64,000 bases of DNA, from assembly GCA_034770075.1 (NCBI GenBank), contig JAVJAP010000120.1:248001-312000 (forward strand), given 5' to 3'. This DNA is from Aralia elata. Lineage: Eukaryota > Streptophyta > Magnoliopsida > Apiales > Araliaceae. This document shows, in pieces, positions 9,343-23,700 of the stretch (its first letter is position 1; each line of letters opens with the position of its first letter). The position numbers were made by a program, and so were the translations under genes. The notes beneath the pieces are model-generated. The model had not been told where the DNA came from. It was given only the letters and a program-made list of their open reading frames with translations, and made no database searches.

Positions 9343-11685
9343 CTACACGTCGTGAAAGAGCCTCCTAATCTGATCCACAGTTGCAGGCATTAATGTAACT
9401 GGGCAGCATTTATACTGTGACCACAAACCAAAGAATATGCTGTAAGTAACTTACGTAGACAAAAATTGTAAGAAATTAAGTTGTGTTTTTTAATGTTGGT
9501 AAATCATGGTCACAAGTGTCAGAATTTTTTAGAGGATGATATTCCTTTATAAGAATCAAGATAAATACAGAGTATATATCAACAAATTGTGCTTATTATC
9601 GCATCGGAGAAGAAACGATGCCAATGTGTTATTTTGAGGGTTTTAAAGGAGCGATATGTGGAAAAACCTTAAGAACTCCACAACATGTAAATCTTATACT
9701 AATTTGGAGATGAAAACAGACCTCAATGCAGCACTCTCAAACTGAAAACTAGAACCATTAGTAAATCCAATTGATATGATGATATAAAGTTAGATTGGGA
9801 GTACGAGGAACATGTTATCCCCATCATGGAATCTGGCCGATGCAGGGTTCTCAATTTTAAATTTGGGAGAAATTTATATGAAATTAACAACTACAAATAA
9901 TTTCACAAATGGTTTATGTTTTTGGACAAAGGCTTCATTCATCAATTTATTTAGGTAGTCTTGGCTTAAGATACTAAATAAACCATATTAACCAGTAAAG
10001 AGTCTAGATGCCTCACCTGTGAGACATATTTAAATATGCAAGCATAACAAAAGACAAAGCCAGAGACAACCACCACCGAGGGATTTGCACGCTTCTGTGA
10101 ACACAAAGGGCATACAGTTCTATCAGCTGGCAGTGGAATCCCCTCCTTGGCAACCTGTTTGATGATAAGCTATTTTAGAAACAATAATTACATTTATCCA
10201 ATATAGTAACATAATCTGAACTTGTTCAATCTTATATTTTCCTACATGAAGTATCTCATTACATGTATTTACATCCACATACGAACTGGCATACATAACC
10301 AAAAAATTGTTAACACAATTTCTGAATAATTTGTTCCACCTTTAAGCTTAAAGATATGCTCATTTTAGTTTAGCATTTTTTACCATTCAGTGTCCTGTAC
10401 CTAGATATGGGAGCCATAACTTGGGTCGCCGAGAGTGAGATTGATGCCCAAGACATTGGCAAGAAATCTCAACTCAACAAACCATTTTTATCCCAAGCAA
10501 GTTGGGATAGGCTGAAAACAAATACCATATATGAAAATAAATAGAGGTGCAAGGTCATAAATAATTAATTAAACAAAAACACACAAATACACACACACAT
10601 CAACCAATACAAAAATACTTTACCCACAATCCTAAATGCTTACAATCCTAAATGCCCATAATCAAGACCCTTCTAAAATTCGTATGATTTATATTTAATA
10701 GAAAAATTGGAACAAAAGAAAAGATCATAAAATATACCAGTTTAAGAGTAATCATAAAAAATAAAATGAAAAACAGAATGTGCTGAAAATTCATGTGAAA
10801 GTTGAAATAAGGTGTAAGCTAAGTGTACTGTATTTGTAGAAGGATCGGGCTGGGCCGTAAGTCTGAAGATTAATTTATTATTAAATCAACCCTTAGGAGA
10901 ATAGGAGGGAGGAAAAAAAGATATCGCAGAATTCAGCAGCAGCAGCAGAAGAAGAGGTTAAGTCGCACCTGCAGGCGAAGTCACACAGCCTCTAATTTCT
11001 CCCTCCCTCCCTCTCTCTCTCCCCCCTTACTCTCTCTCTCTAAGGGTTCTCTCTTTGGTGTGCCTGCTTGTTTATGGGTTATGGGATTTTCTCTCCAAGG
11101 GTTTTCTTAGCTTTCGAGTCTTGAATAGGTCATTGACTCATGGGTTTTGTAAAAAACCAGTAGCTGCGATCCGACTCCAAGGCGTACCTCTAGGAAAGTA
11201 GGCGTCCAAGGCAACAACTACCCATAGTTGTCACGGCACCACGGCGAGACGCGACGGTAGTTGACCGCCAAGACGCCTAGGCGATAAGGCGTCCGCCATG
11301 GCGTCCATATGGCGACAAGTCGTTGACAATGTACAATTTATATATTATTTGTTTTACTTCAAAAGCATATTCGACAAAAAAAATTTATATACATTAAAAC
11401 TCAAAACATAATAACTAACACCATGTAATACAATTAAAAACACAATTATATATGAATACTTCACAATTAAAATTCAAAAATAAAACACATGATATTGAAA
11501 ACTAGTAGAACAAATTAACAAACACTACGTAGAGAATAAAGATAACTAAGTCAACAATCATCACATATTACAAGTCTAATAAATAATAAAAATTACACAA
11601 TATAGCTAGTACATGAGTTATGATGAGTCATGGGTACACAATGACTTAATTACTGGCACTGTTCTAAAAATCCCCGCCTAGGTCC

Positions 11686-11716
<31 letters not shown>

Positions 11717-14700
11717 CTCCCGCCACGCCTAGGCGCTAGGCCGCCTAGGCGTCTCGTCTAGGCCCAAGGCGGCAAAAAAATCCCTCTAGGAGATTAGGTG
11801 GGACTAGGCGGGGCCTAGACGAACAAGGCGGAGAAATTAGGCCTTTATGCGTGGCCTAGGCGGAGAAATTAGAGCTGCAATTGTTTTTTATTTTTATTTT
11901 AATAACTAAGCTACAAAATAATGTCGTGGGTCATTATCTTGAAGGAGTATGAGTGTGAGTCCGATGGGGACATTATCTTGGAGGATATGGAGAAGAAGAG
12001 TTAGAGATATAGAGAGATATGGAGATGAGGACTATTAGTTTGTATTTTTGATTATTTGTTTGTGTTTAAACTTTGAACAATTACATGTTTGTGTTTGAAC
12101 TTTGACATTAGCAATATGGATATGTGTTTGAACTTTAAGCAAATGCCTTTATTATCTTTATTATAGATTGTTTTGCTTTATATTATTGTTTTGTTTGGAT
12201 AAATATAAGATAAAATATTAAAATTGACTTAAAATAAAAATTCCGCCTAGGCCCCGCCTAGGCCCCGCCTAAGCCCCGCCTAGGCCCCCTAGGCGCTAGG
12301 CCCCCTCCGGCCGCCCGCCTCCCGCCTAGCGCCTTTTAGAACCTTGATTACTGGACTTGGGTCAGCTACCAAGGGGTAAGCCTTGGCGGCTCGGCGTCCA
12401 AGGCGTTGCCTTATTCTTCTCTAGCGCCAGGACGCCTAGTCGTCGCCTAGACGACGCCATGGCGACGCCATGACAACTATGCAACTACCTAGCCAAGGCG
12501 CTCGCCTTTGTAGCGTTCACTAAGTCGTTCACTCACCTTGCCCCTTCCGTGTTTATTATTTTTCATATAGTAAATTATAAGAATTAATTGAGAAATTTTG
12601 ATAACTCTGTTGAGTGACATTACCTTTATCCCGAAACCCTCGTCCTTATTTGGAATCAGAGCCACGTTCCAAACCACCTTCTTTCCACCTTTACCAGTCC
12701 CAAAATAATTGTCATCATTCTACACCAGTACCCTAACCCTTCATATACTGCCATCAACCAACCACCATCTTTTATCAGCCAAAATCAGCATATAGCCCGA
12801 ACAGCCCCACAGCCACAGTCGCAACATTGTCTAAAGCCTCTGCTAGGAAAATCCAACCAACAACCCCGTTAATCAAATCAAAACCCTAACTAACCATCGC
12901 TGCCGCCATTCAAAACAAGAGTCAGCCGCCACACCAAATTTCACAATCCTCGCCAGGAAAGAAAAATTGAAGACTTTTTCCCTCCATCTCCATAGCCGGC
13001 CACGTCATTGATACGAAGCAAGGACGGCAACTCAGATCTGTCATTCCGTGCCCAGACCATCACAAGCAAAACAAAAACCAAAAAAAAAAAGAAAAAAGTA
13101 GAACTACTTCTACAATCATCGAATTGAACCACCACTCCAATCCGCTTCCCTTTTTTCGCCGGTGTGTGTTATTGCAGTCGCCATCAACAATTTCTCTCCT
13201 AGTCACTGTTAGTCTTTCGCGTTCACAACACCCTCATCTCCCAACAACCTGCTGGTTGTTGATTTGGGAGGATAAAATACCTTGGTGAAACTACCATTTA
13301 ACCTCGTAGTTACTCATAATTTAGCCTTGGTCCTTTAAGCTTCTTAAAGAAAATTTTAAGTCACTCCCTCTAGTTTTTTATGTTCTTAATTTTAACCCAA
13401 TTTTATTACTTCTGTCAGTAAGATCTTTGTAAAGGTAAAAACAATGAAAAAAAAAGAAGAAAATGTCCGGAAATATAAAAAAAAAAGTACTCTATTATTT
13501 GCAGGAATCATGCTAAATGCCAGTGAAGTCAACGCAAAACTTGATGCTCATATGTTACAACAAGACAAGCGTCTTAAAAGAATTGAAGTTTTCGCCGTAC
13601 CACTCACAACACATGTTCAAGCATCCATTACAGCACTTCGGGAGCGCACTGATAAAGGAAAAGAAGTTGCTCATAAAAATCACGAAGTCCACCTCCTAAT
13701 TATATTGTACCTCTACAAGCTACAGCAACATGGTCTCAAGAACGAAAGCAGATGTTGGAAACTTCAATGGTGATCACTGCCCTAAAGCATTCTTTGATTG
13801 GATTCACAGTTTGGAAAAATTATGTCATTGGTATAAACTAGCCGATGGGATAGAGCTTTTCTTTGCTAAAGCAAAATTAGAAGGAAACTCAAATTTGGTG
13901 GCATCATCAACAAAATTTATATACAGCTGGGAGAAGATGTGAAGATATGAAAGTTCTAGTGACAAAACATTTTGTGCCTTCAAATTATAAACAACGAGCA
14001 TATCTACAATTCACTGAGTTGGTGCAAGGGAGAAAATCTGTAGTATAGCACACTTCATTCTTTTACAATTTGGCTACATGGTCCAAGTTCCCTAGGATTG
14101 AAGAAATGTTAATATCCATGTATTGTCATGGAATGAATTCAAAGATACAGATGGAGTAGCTTCAGAAAAACTCTTGCTTATGAATGACGTCATTCAAATT
14201 GTCACCAAATAGAGGATAATTGACAACTTGTGTTAGGCCTCCAACGCCAGCCCCAAACTAGAAGCGAGCATATTTTAATGGAGCCTAATAGAAGCAAACT
14301 GATTGAGAAGTCATCTACAAGCCCTTCAGTTACTAGCATGCCTTATCGCACTCCAATTTCTTCTCATGCTAGAAACGATACTACATCTAGGTGTTATAAT
14401 TGTCATGTTTTTAGCCACATATCTTTCGACTGTCCATCCCACAAATGAATTTTACCCCATCTCCCTTAGGCATGTTTTTATGATTAAAAAGGAACTTGGA
14501 AAAACATATCTTGAACGAAGATTTGTAAGCCTGAAAAAGTTGAATTTGTGCTCGGTGAACAGAATTTGATTATTGATGCTCATTTGGAAAGAAGTCAAGG
14601 TGTTCTTCGACCTTTACTTATTGCTCACGCATAAAGGGAAGGATGATCCTAAAAGAAGAATTTTCAAACGAGAGTCAAATATGCATGACAAGTATGCTTT

Positions 14701-17700
14701 CTTGTGATTGATAATGTAAGCTGCACTGATGTTATTTTTGAGGAATGTTGAACCTCGCACGAAGCCATTTTATGTAGCATAGATTACCAATACATAGCTA
14801 CAAGTTACACGTTACCCAGAGATGGTCGATCACATTTTCCGGTGACACGCTTAGAGATATTGTTATGTGCGATGTTTTACCCTTAAGATTAGCCACATTA
14901 TCTTAGGGCATCATGGTTAGGGGATTGTCATGCACAACATGATGCTCGTGCTAATACCTATTCAATTCTCAAAGCCAACACCAAATACACTCTCACTTGT
15001 GCTACAGACATGCCAAATTTAAAGCTTATAAAGAATTTATTGGTGATCCAACGTGATTGTTCTTGTTAATGCTCTTAATTAGGCAAAGTCGAGTTATTTT
15101 CAGCGAATAGGAGAACTAATGCATGACATGACCACGAGACTTGGTTGGTGCAATATAAAAGCTTTGGAAACCTATGGAAATAAAATAAACCTTCAGAAGT
15201 TGTATTTAATTTTCTTAGTTATCTTATTAGTACCTAATTTGAATTAGAAAAGTTGTTTATGAATTATAAGTAGGATGAACTCTATTATTTTTTTTGTACG
15301 GTTAAGTATAATAAGAATTAATTGAGAAATTTTGAGAAGAGTTGTGTTGAATGAAATTAACTGTCCCGAAACCCTCGTCCCCTATTAGTCTTTGATATAC
15401 TCATAGAGCTTTCTCAATAGTAATCACTTAAAGCTTCTAAACCCTACTATGATTTGGACGGTAAAAAATATAGAGAAAGGCTTGTAATGAATTTTAATCA
15501 CTAGTGATGAGATAATTGAACAAAAAATTTACCCAACCATTATGCTTTCTTGGATTGTTTGATGCAACTCCATACTCTAGGGTACCGTTTAGTTCACATG
15601 ACAATAATGTAATAACACGGTAACACAATATGTTATTATATTAACGTGACATTTTGCTTGGTTCACCTATTACATTTATTAGGCCATAACAGGTGTAATG
15701 CTATTACATCAGTTTTTTTGTATTTAATTACATACAAAAATGAACATGCATTAGCCCATTACATCATCTAATGCAATAGTTAGAAAAGACAAAACATGTC
15801 AAATATCAATCATTAATATTATTACTCTGTTCCACCCAATCTTCCTATTTGCCCTTCCAATCAACTATCAACTGTATAATTAAATACACAAACTTGGTTG
15901 GTCCTCCAAACTTGATTGGTCCTCGCTATATAATTAAAATTCTATATAATTAAAAACGCTACTTAAAGGAGATAAACTTGATTAGTCCTCCAAACTTGCT
16001 TGGTCCTTCCTATATACTAAACAACTCTATAAAATTAGAAATTCACTATAATTAACAACTCTATATAGGTTCTATCTAATATAAATATATAGAAAGACAA
16101 ACTTATTTTTTTTTGTTTTTCGTCTAGAACCAAAACTCTTTTCATGCTCCTAGAATCTATATAATGCTGGAATTTAACTAGAACCAAAACTTTCTTTATG
16201 GTCCTAGAAACTTTAATGTTAACTTATTATTCAATAACAATGTTATTCTTCATAAAAGTCTTTTAGTTACTTAGTCATATAGCAAATTCTAAGTTAAAAA
16301 CCATGTTTAAGATTTTAATTTTAAGTTTCTACTCAACTTTGAACTCTAAATAACTATATAGTAAAAATATAAGAAAAAATATTATGAGTAAATAATAATT
16401 AATATTAAAAAACATATTATATATATTACAAATATATAATGATTGAACTATAGTTACCAATTCTATTTCAGATAAAAGACCTTTAGTTAATTAATGTTTA
16501 AAAAAATAGTTCTGACTCGTATATTAGTCATTAAAATTTAGTTAACTTTTAAAATTGAAAATCATAATGGTAACTTATTATTCTACAAGTTTATTGTAAA
16601 ACAATTTTTATTGCTTACCGGATTCCTTTAGTTAATTAATCATACAATAGATAAACACCATGTTTAGGCATTTAGGTTTAACTTTGAACTCCAAAAACTA
16701 TATATAAATTAGAAGGATTGAATATAAAAGCTAAATATTAAATTAAAAAACTATATAACACCTGAATATTAAATATTAAATTAAAAATAACAAAACCACA
16801 TTACCAACACTCAATTGTTCGTCTTCGACAATTGTATGTGATTTGTATTCATTCATTTTTAAGCAAAGTTTGTATACATTCTAATAGCAATAGCAAGTTA
16901 ATTTGTGAAGTTCAAAAAAATATATTTTATAATCATCATATATAAAATGAATAAGAAACTGAAAATAATTTTATGTAAAAAAAACACATGCTTCACACGG
17001 GATACTTAGCTAGTTATTATAATTAAAGATTTTTTTTAGGTTAATTAAAAACTCTATTATGACTATGTAATTAATGCCTGAATGCATAATTAATGTCCCA
17101 AGCCTTGAATTTAGTTGAGTGATGATAGTGTATTTCTTGCTAAATTAGTGTAATTAATAAGTTAAATTTCATAAATTTGAATTCCAAACGTCTATTTGGA
17201 TTAGTATTTCAAGGAAAGTTCCTTATTAAATTGTCAATACGATATAAACCCTAATAAATAATTTGTTACTCGAATATAAATTTAATAAAACAATAATTAT
17301 CTTGTAAGAGTCCTAACAGAATAAATCTACTTTACATTGATTTCCTTACTTTAAAAATTGATTGAAGAAACCTACATTATATAATTCAATTAATTACCCT
17401 AATAAAAATCTAATAATTCAATAATTATCTTCTCAAAGTACAACCTATATACATCTACAATACGTTCCATTGATTATATTAATAACTAACCCCCAAACAT
17501 ACAACCCGTGCTTCGCATGGGGTTGGGATGCTTGTGCAAATGAATTATAAAACCCACTTTTACACACAACAGTTATCACATGTTATTAGTTTTTTTAATA
17601 ATAATTTTTTAACAATTAATTATAAATTATATTTTTAACAACATTTTCATAAAATTATCAATAAGAAAAAATATACACACACAAATGCATTGTCACGAAA

Positions 17701-20700
17701 CTCAAAATTGTCTTACCAAGCTTTTTTTTTTTTTTGGCTTGTCAATTAACATTAATACTCAATTGTATTACAAGTTCATTTTTGATGAACCAAACTACAC
17801 ACTGATGGAATGTAATGGGATTACATGTTTTTGCACATATCCCAAGAACCAAACAAGGTAATCGTAATGATCGAATACTACTGCATTACAGTTGCATTAC
17901 AGAGCTATTGCATTATGGTGGGGTTTGGTTCACGTAATATGTTTTTGATGTAATGCACTAAACTATGTAATGCAATAGTGTAATAGTATTACGTCATTCT
18001 GTTTATTTTGTTTGGTTCTTTCTTGGAATTTGTACAAAACTTGGAATACTATTACATAATCATTGTGTTGTTTGATACATTAAAAATGAACTTGTCAAGC
18101 AATAAACGTTAATGCTCAAATACCTTTTAACCCTTCACATTCAACAAATAAAACTAAAAATGTAAAACATATTTTTGACAATACACTTGTATATAATTTA
18201 TTCCATTATTAAAAATAATTATAATTAATATTTCTTGCAAAATTATTAAAAAATATATTGAAAGGGTAAACTCAGAAGATAAGTGCCGGCGAAGAAGAAG
18301 ATATTTATTCATTTGTATTGAAAGGGTAAACTCAGAAGAAATGGGTGAAAAAAGAGTAATAATGATTGATGTTGACATATTTTGGCTTTTATATCTATTG
18401 CATTACATAATATAATGGCTTAATACATCCATTTGTGGAAGGGTGTAATGGCATTAAGCCACATGTAATTAGCTAACTAACCCTGTCTTGGAGTTTTAAT
18501 TTGGAGAGAAAAGAAAAGAAAAGAAAGTGAAAGAAAACAAAAGGAAGGAGTGTCTTGGAGTTTTTAAGTAGAAGATAAAAGAAAAAAAAGCTAAGGAAAG
18601 TGGTGTCTTGGGGTTTTAGTTAGAAGAGAAAAGAAAAGAAAGTGAAGGAAAGTTGGTACATTTTAAACCAAAAAATTTTGTCCAACTTTTGAGAAGAAAG
18701 CTAGAGAAAAGAAAATAAAACTTTCTCTTCTCTTCCCTACTCTTCTTTAACTTTCTTTTCTTTTCTACAGCTACAAAACTCCTAGACACTATGTTTAACG
18801 TGAACAAAACACTACCTACGTAGTTCATTGCATTACATCAAAAGTCTGTTACGCTAACCAAAACTTACCTATTTTTTATGCCTAAGAGTGATGCCTAGTT
18901 TATACTTCTATCTATGTTCTTTATTTTCTGCAAGAGTAACACTAATATTAGACCTTCAGTTCATTAAAACCCTAGTTTTCATAGCATTGAAAGCCTAAAC
19001 ATTCCCACAAACCCTAGCCGTTGCACCACAAAGCAAAACCCCAAAATCAATATTCTTGGAATCTTTTCACAGCACCTAAATCGCATTTCCATCTTTTCAT
19101 CTCCCTCAATCCGTATTTGATTGATCTCCTTTCATTTTTTTGAAAGTCCCAAATTAATTGAATCTCTTCACTTTATTTAAACTCAAAGCTTTATAGACCC
19201 CACAACCCACAAGGTTTTCCTCACTATTGGTCAAATTCAAATCTTCATGGACCTTAAGATAAAAAGAAATTACTACCTCTGTTCCACAAAAAATAGTCTC
19301 ATTCTGACTTTTAAAGTCATTTTGTTAAACCATAAAATTCAAAACCCTAAAAGCTAATTATTGTTATAAAAAAAATTAAAAAAAAAAACTAATTAATAAC
19401 AACATTTGTTGTTTCCAAAACTTGCATGAACCACATAACCTTTAAATTTTAGAATTCCATACACTGACTTCAGAAAGTCAAAATGGGACTCTTTGTGGAA
19501 CGAGGGAGAGTTAATTTTTGAAGAGAAACCTTTAAAACATCAGTTAAAACTTAAAGACACAATTTTTAAACTATGTGCCAACTAATTAGCATCAATTAAA
19601 GAGGGACGGGGAGAGTATATTCTAAATAAGGTTTCTCCTGCAATTTTTGGCACTTTAGTTTTGTTTCATGACTTGAATGTTTATAAATAGTTTTGGTCTA
19701 GGAATATTAATCATTTCCAGAGTTAGTCATGGTTCCGATAGAAATATGTTGCTTATTAAGTTTAAAATATGACATAATCACTAATAGTTTAATAGAATAA
19801 GTAACTGAGGTTCGTACTTAATCCTCAAGTGGCCTGTTTATTGTTTAGAAAAGAAGTGAACTTCATATAAGAATTAGTTGATCCCTTGCAAGGGTGATAT
19901 AAACCACCTTTTTTGTTTAATAGTTTCGTTCACTCTATTTACTTGCACTCTGTCCTACTCCTACATCAGTGAGAGAAAGAGAGAGGCAACGGAATTGCCT
20001 ATGGACAAAGTAAGTGTTGAACTGGAAAGACGTCACACTCTAACATCAATTTTAGCCACTGAACAACGCATATACAAAATCTGGTTGTTGCACACATTTA
20101 TGTTCGCTTAAATTGCCCAACTGAAGTGGATAAAGCGATGAACCCTAAAAAACATTATTGTTTTGGGCTTTTTGTGTGTGGGTCGATGCAAGAAGAAACA
20201 GCTCAGAATTTACGTGGTCTTTATAACTTCTTATATGATGAAATAAAGGAGGAAACCCGAAACTTATAACTGAAAATTAAGTGTTGATCACCCTATAAAT
20301 CTTGTCCAAAATTGTGCTTCAAGGCAATAATCATAGTCATAGACATTCCAGTAAATATCATAAAATTTCACTCACCTTTGGTGGTGGCGGAGGAGGAGGA
20401 GGGGGATACACTGTTGGAGCTGACATTCTCTCCTCAGCAGATTGGTACCACCATTCCATCATCTATAGGTAATTCACAGGAATAAGAGATGCATATTAAC
20501 ATCATTACTAATGTCAGATAAATATATGCCTCCAAACAAAATAGTTCCAAAATTAGATATACATTTCTAAAATGACAAATTTTAAGGAAAATGACAAATT
20601 TTAAGGAAAATTTTATTTATTGAAATATATCCTTAAAATTTGCTAAAAATTAGTAATGGTGGCATGCTAGTATTCAATCTACCTAGAATACAAGTAATGG

Positions 20701-23700
20701 CATGTTAAGAATTTCACGTCACTTTATGATAAAATTAGAAATGTATACTCTAATTATGGAAGTTGGAATGAAGTAAAATGTAAATATATCTCTAATTTTG
20801 AAAAGGACTAAAATGAAAAAATGAATCTCTAATTTTGAAGTGAGAGAGTACAAGATTAGGCATTGTTAATTTAAATCTCTGGCATGTAGATGATATGGAG
20901 TATGGACAGTTACTAAAAAGAATTTAGTTGCCTTTCAAAAAAAAATTATACTGAGAAGAGTTTCAATAAAGTTGATCTAGTGGGTTGATAAAATATTGTA
21001 AGCAGAAATAACAATGGTGCGGGAGGAAATTGTTCCAGGTATATTTCACAATATAAGACAAGATACATTTTGAGGAAACATTTTGTAAAGGGCGCATTTG
21101 TCATGCCAGCCTGCATGCTTGAGGAATGTGTATACTTGAGAAAACTGCAGAAGGTTTCAAAAAGAATGCAGAAATTAAAAACCACCAAATGTTTACATGA
21201 ACACCATTATATCCTACTTGCCACTTTTTCTACACAACTCTTTGGCGCTATCCAAGCCACTATTTCTAAGCGGAAAAACATAAGATAAGCACAATAACAC
21301 AAAGTTGAAATCTTAACGAGTCTAAAGAATCCCATGAAGAGTGTAGCATACTCACTTTAAAGAAGAATACAGCAGCAATTAAACCAGTTTGCGCATAATC
21401 AAGAACTGCATATGAACAACTGAGCAATGCCCCTTGTAACGCCTGAAATGCAACCAAATATTAAAAGAAAAAAGATTAAGAACCTCCAGTATAACACTTA
21501 TTGTTGTAAGTATAGCATGAGAAAAACATGAGACGATGGTTCATTTATGCACACTTGATATGCCAGTACATTAGGATTTAACACAAACCAAAAAATAAAA
21601 CTTAGTTGTTGTAACAGAGTCAATTGTCAATACCTTATCTTCCATAAAAAGGAAAAGGCTTAAACACTAAAAAAGTCGATGAATTCTCAGTTTCAAGATC
21701 TAGTCCACATATTTGTTATTTTTTCATAGAAACCGGAGAACTTGATGACTGGCAAATTTTTCATCTTTATTCCAGATTTACAGCAAACCCTAGTGTATCA
21801 ACTCTAATTGGTTCAACCACTTTGACGTTTAATATGGCCAAAGATATCCCCAAAAATGGATGATTTCTCGCCCGAATCTCTGTTAGAACAATTAGACCAA
21901 GCATCATTTCTCATCTGTATTCTCATGATTCCTTAATATTCCCTGAATAATAACGTAAGCATACTCTCTCTTTCTTATCATAACAAATTATTATTCTTCT
22001 ATCCAAAAATAATAATAACATAAGCACAATATTCATCTTTAAAAGGAAGTGATTCATTTGATGCCATTAAACCACATTACGAAAATAATTCCAAATAACA
22101 AGGGTAGAGTTCTGTCACCTAAGGTAGGGTTTATCAGGCCACCTCTTCAGATTGATGGAATATTCTAAGGCCTTAACAGGGCATGCAAGCCAAGTGAACA
22201 CAGAGCAAGGCAAAGTTTGTAAGGGTTCCAACCCTTGAGGCAGTTTTTTTAAAAAATAAAACAAATATGGTAATATCCAAAAATATAAAATAAACCCTCA
22301 TACTTGCATTCTGTTAGTGGGGCACAATCAAAAAAAATATCATAGAGCCGGAACTCCTTTTTATATGATAAAGTGACACTCAAACATCTGTTCAAACATC
22401 TTCAAAAGCTAAAAATCATTTCACTTTCATTTTTTTTTCTTTTTTTCTACAGGAAAATTTTCATCAGATACTGCTTAATACTTTTCGCTACTGAAATAAC
22501 ACAAGAATTAAACAACCAAATATAAACTTTCACACCTGTAAGGACAACAATTACAGAGAAGATAGCATAACGTATAATATAGTAAAAGATGAATTAAACT
22601 CTTTTAAGCCGTTGAAAGAAAAGCAAGAGAGCAGAAACGATAACAACTTGCACTTTCACTATAATGTATCAACTTCTGCAACTTGAACATTTAAGGTGAA
22701 CTGTAATGGGCAAGGATACTAATAAACAACAAGAAAATATGAAGCTTTTCAGATGCTTTAGAGGCACAAGATCCAGTGAAAACATCATCGAGCTTACACT
22801 TGAATCCGCTGCTGAGAATTATACAAGGAAACACACTAAAAGTATATCTTCTATTTTGTTTGGAATATACTGGTGATACTTAAATAACTTATCAACATAG
22901 CAATGGTAATACTTGAATAGTAATAATGTAAAATGATCCTAATTGGAGAAGTAAATTAAGTATTCAAGCTTATAAAGCAGTACAAATAAGTAGATAAAAA
23001 AACATAAACAAATGGCCCATACTTGCATACCTTTAACCAAGGAGGGCCACGAAGTCTTTCTCGTTCACGGCTTCTTATCTGAGAAATTCTAGAAGAAGTA
23101 TCCATCTACCTTGACAATAAAAAGTGATGAAGCTCAATAACGAGTTGATATTGATTGAACCAATTAAGAAAAATCTCTTATTTATCTAATGAATTAGCCA
23201 CAAACTGGCCTAGTATGTCAAACACAAATTTATTCTATACATCAATTATGTTAGGTGGGATTCTTTGGCAGTCTAGGGCTAACACATAAAAAATCGATAC
23301 CACACTGATTGTTTGTCAACAAACAAAAAATTAAGAAATAAAAACTAAGCTGAATCCAGAAAATTCATAATAGATGGGGTGGGTTTCTAGATTAATACCA
23401 GCTCTTGCCCTGTAGCTCGACAAACATGAACCCCAAGTGCATGTAATCCTGGGGAATAAAACCCAGTAGCATCTAATAGGTATAACAGCTGATAAGCAAA
23501 AGCTAATCCTGCACATTTAAAAATTAGCTATGAATATAGCAAATGCATAAAGTCTCATAAAGAGAATGATGTTTGGGCATTGCCATGCTTGCAAGATGTG
23601 TTTAGTATTTTTATGCCAATGTATGTGACTTGTTACACATTGTCGTTTTAGTGCATTAAGGAAAGTAATAAAAACACCTATAAAGAATAGTCTATAATGT

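Larger units (their letters stand above)
10155..20375 (-). other. PEX12 intron 8, 10.2 kb, filled with mobile DNA
   Basis: This intron separates the poly-proline exon (20462-20376) from the RING exon (10154-10017). Its donor is GTGAGT and its acceptor CAAACAG. It holds two nested hAT-like elements, an old gypsy remnant, TGTAAT-rich TIR element remnants, a fold-back MITE and a Stowaway MITE, each listed separately. A CT-rich stretch (about 11000-11045) and LTR-like leader DNA lie at 10800-11200. The remainder is AT-rich without coding signal. Confidence 0.85.

Noticed and set aside
18616..18828. Lys/Phe-rich frame
   Set aside because: It is a reading of the purine/pyrimidine-rich fold-back MITE.
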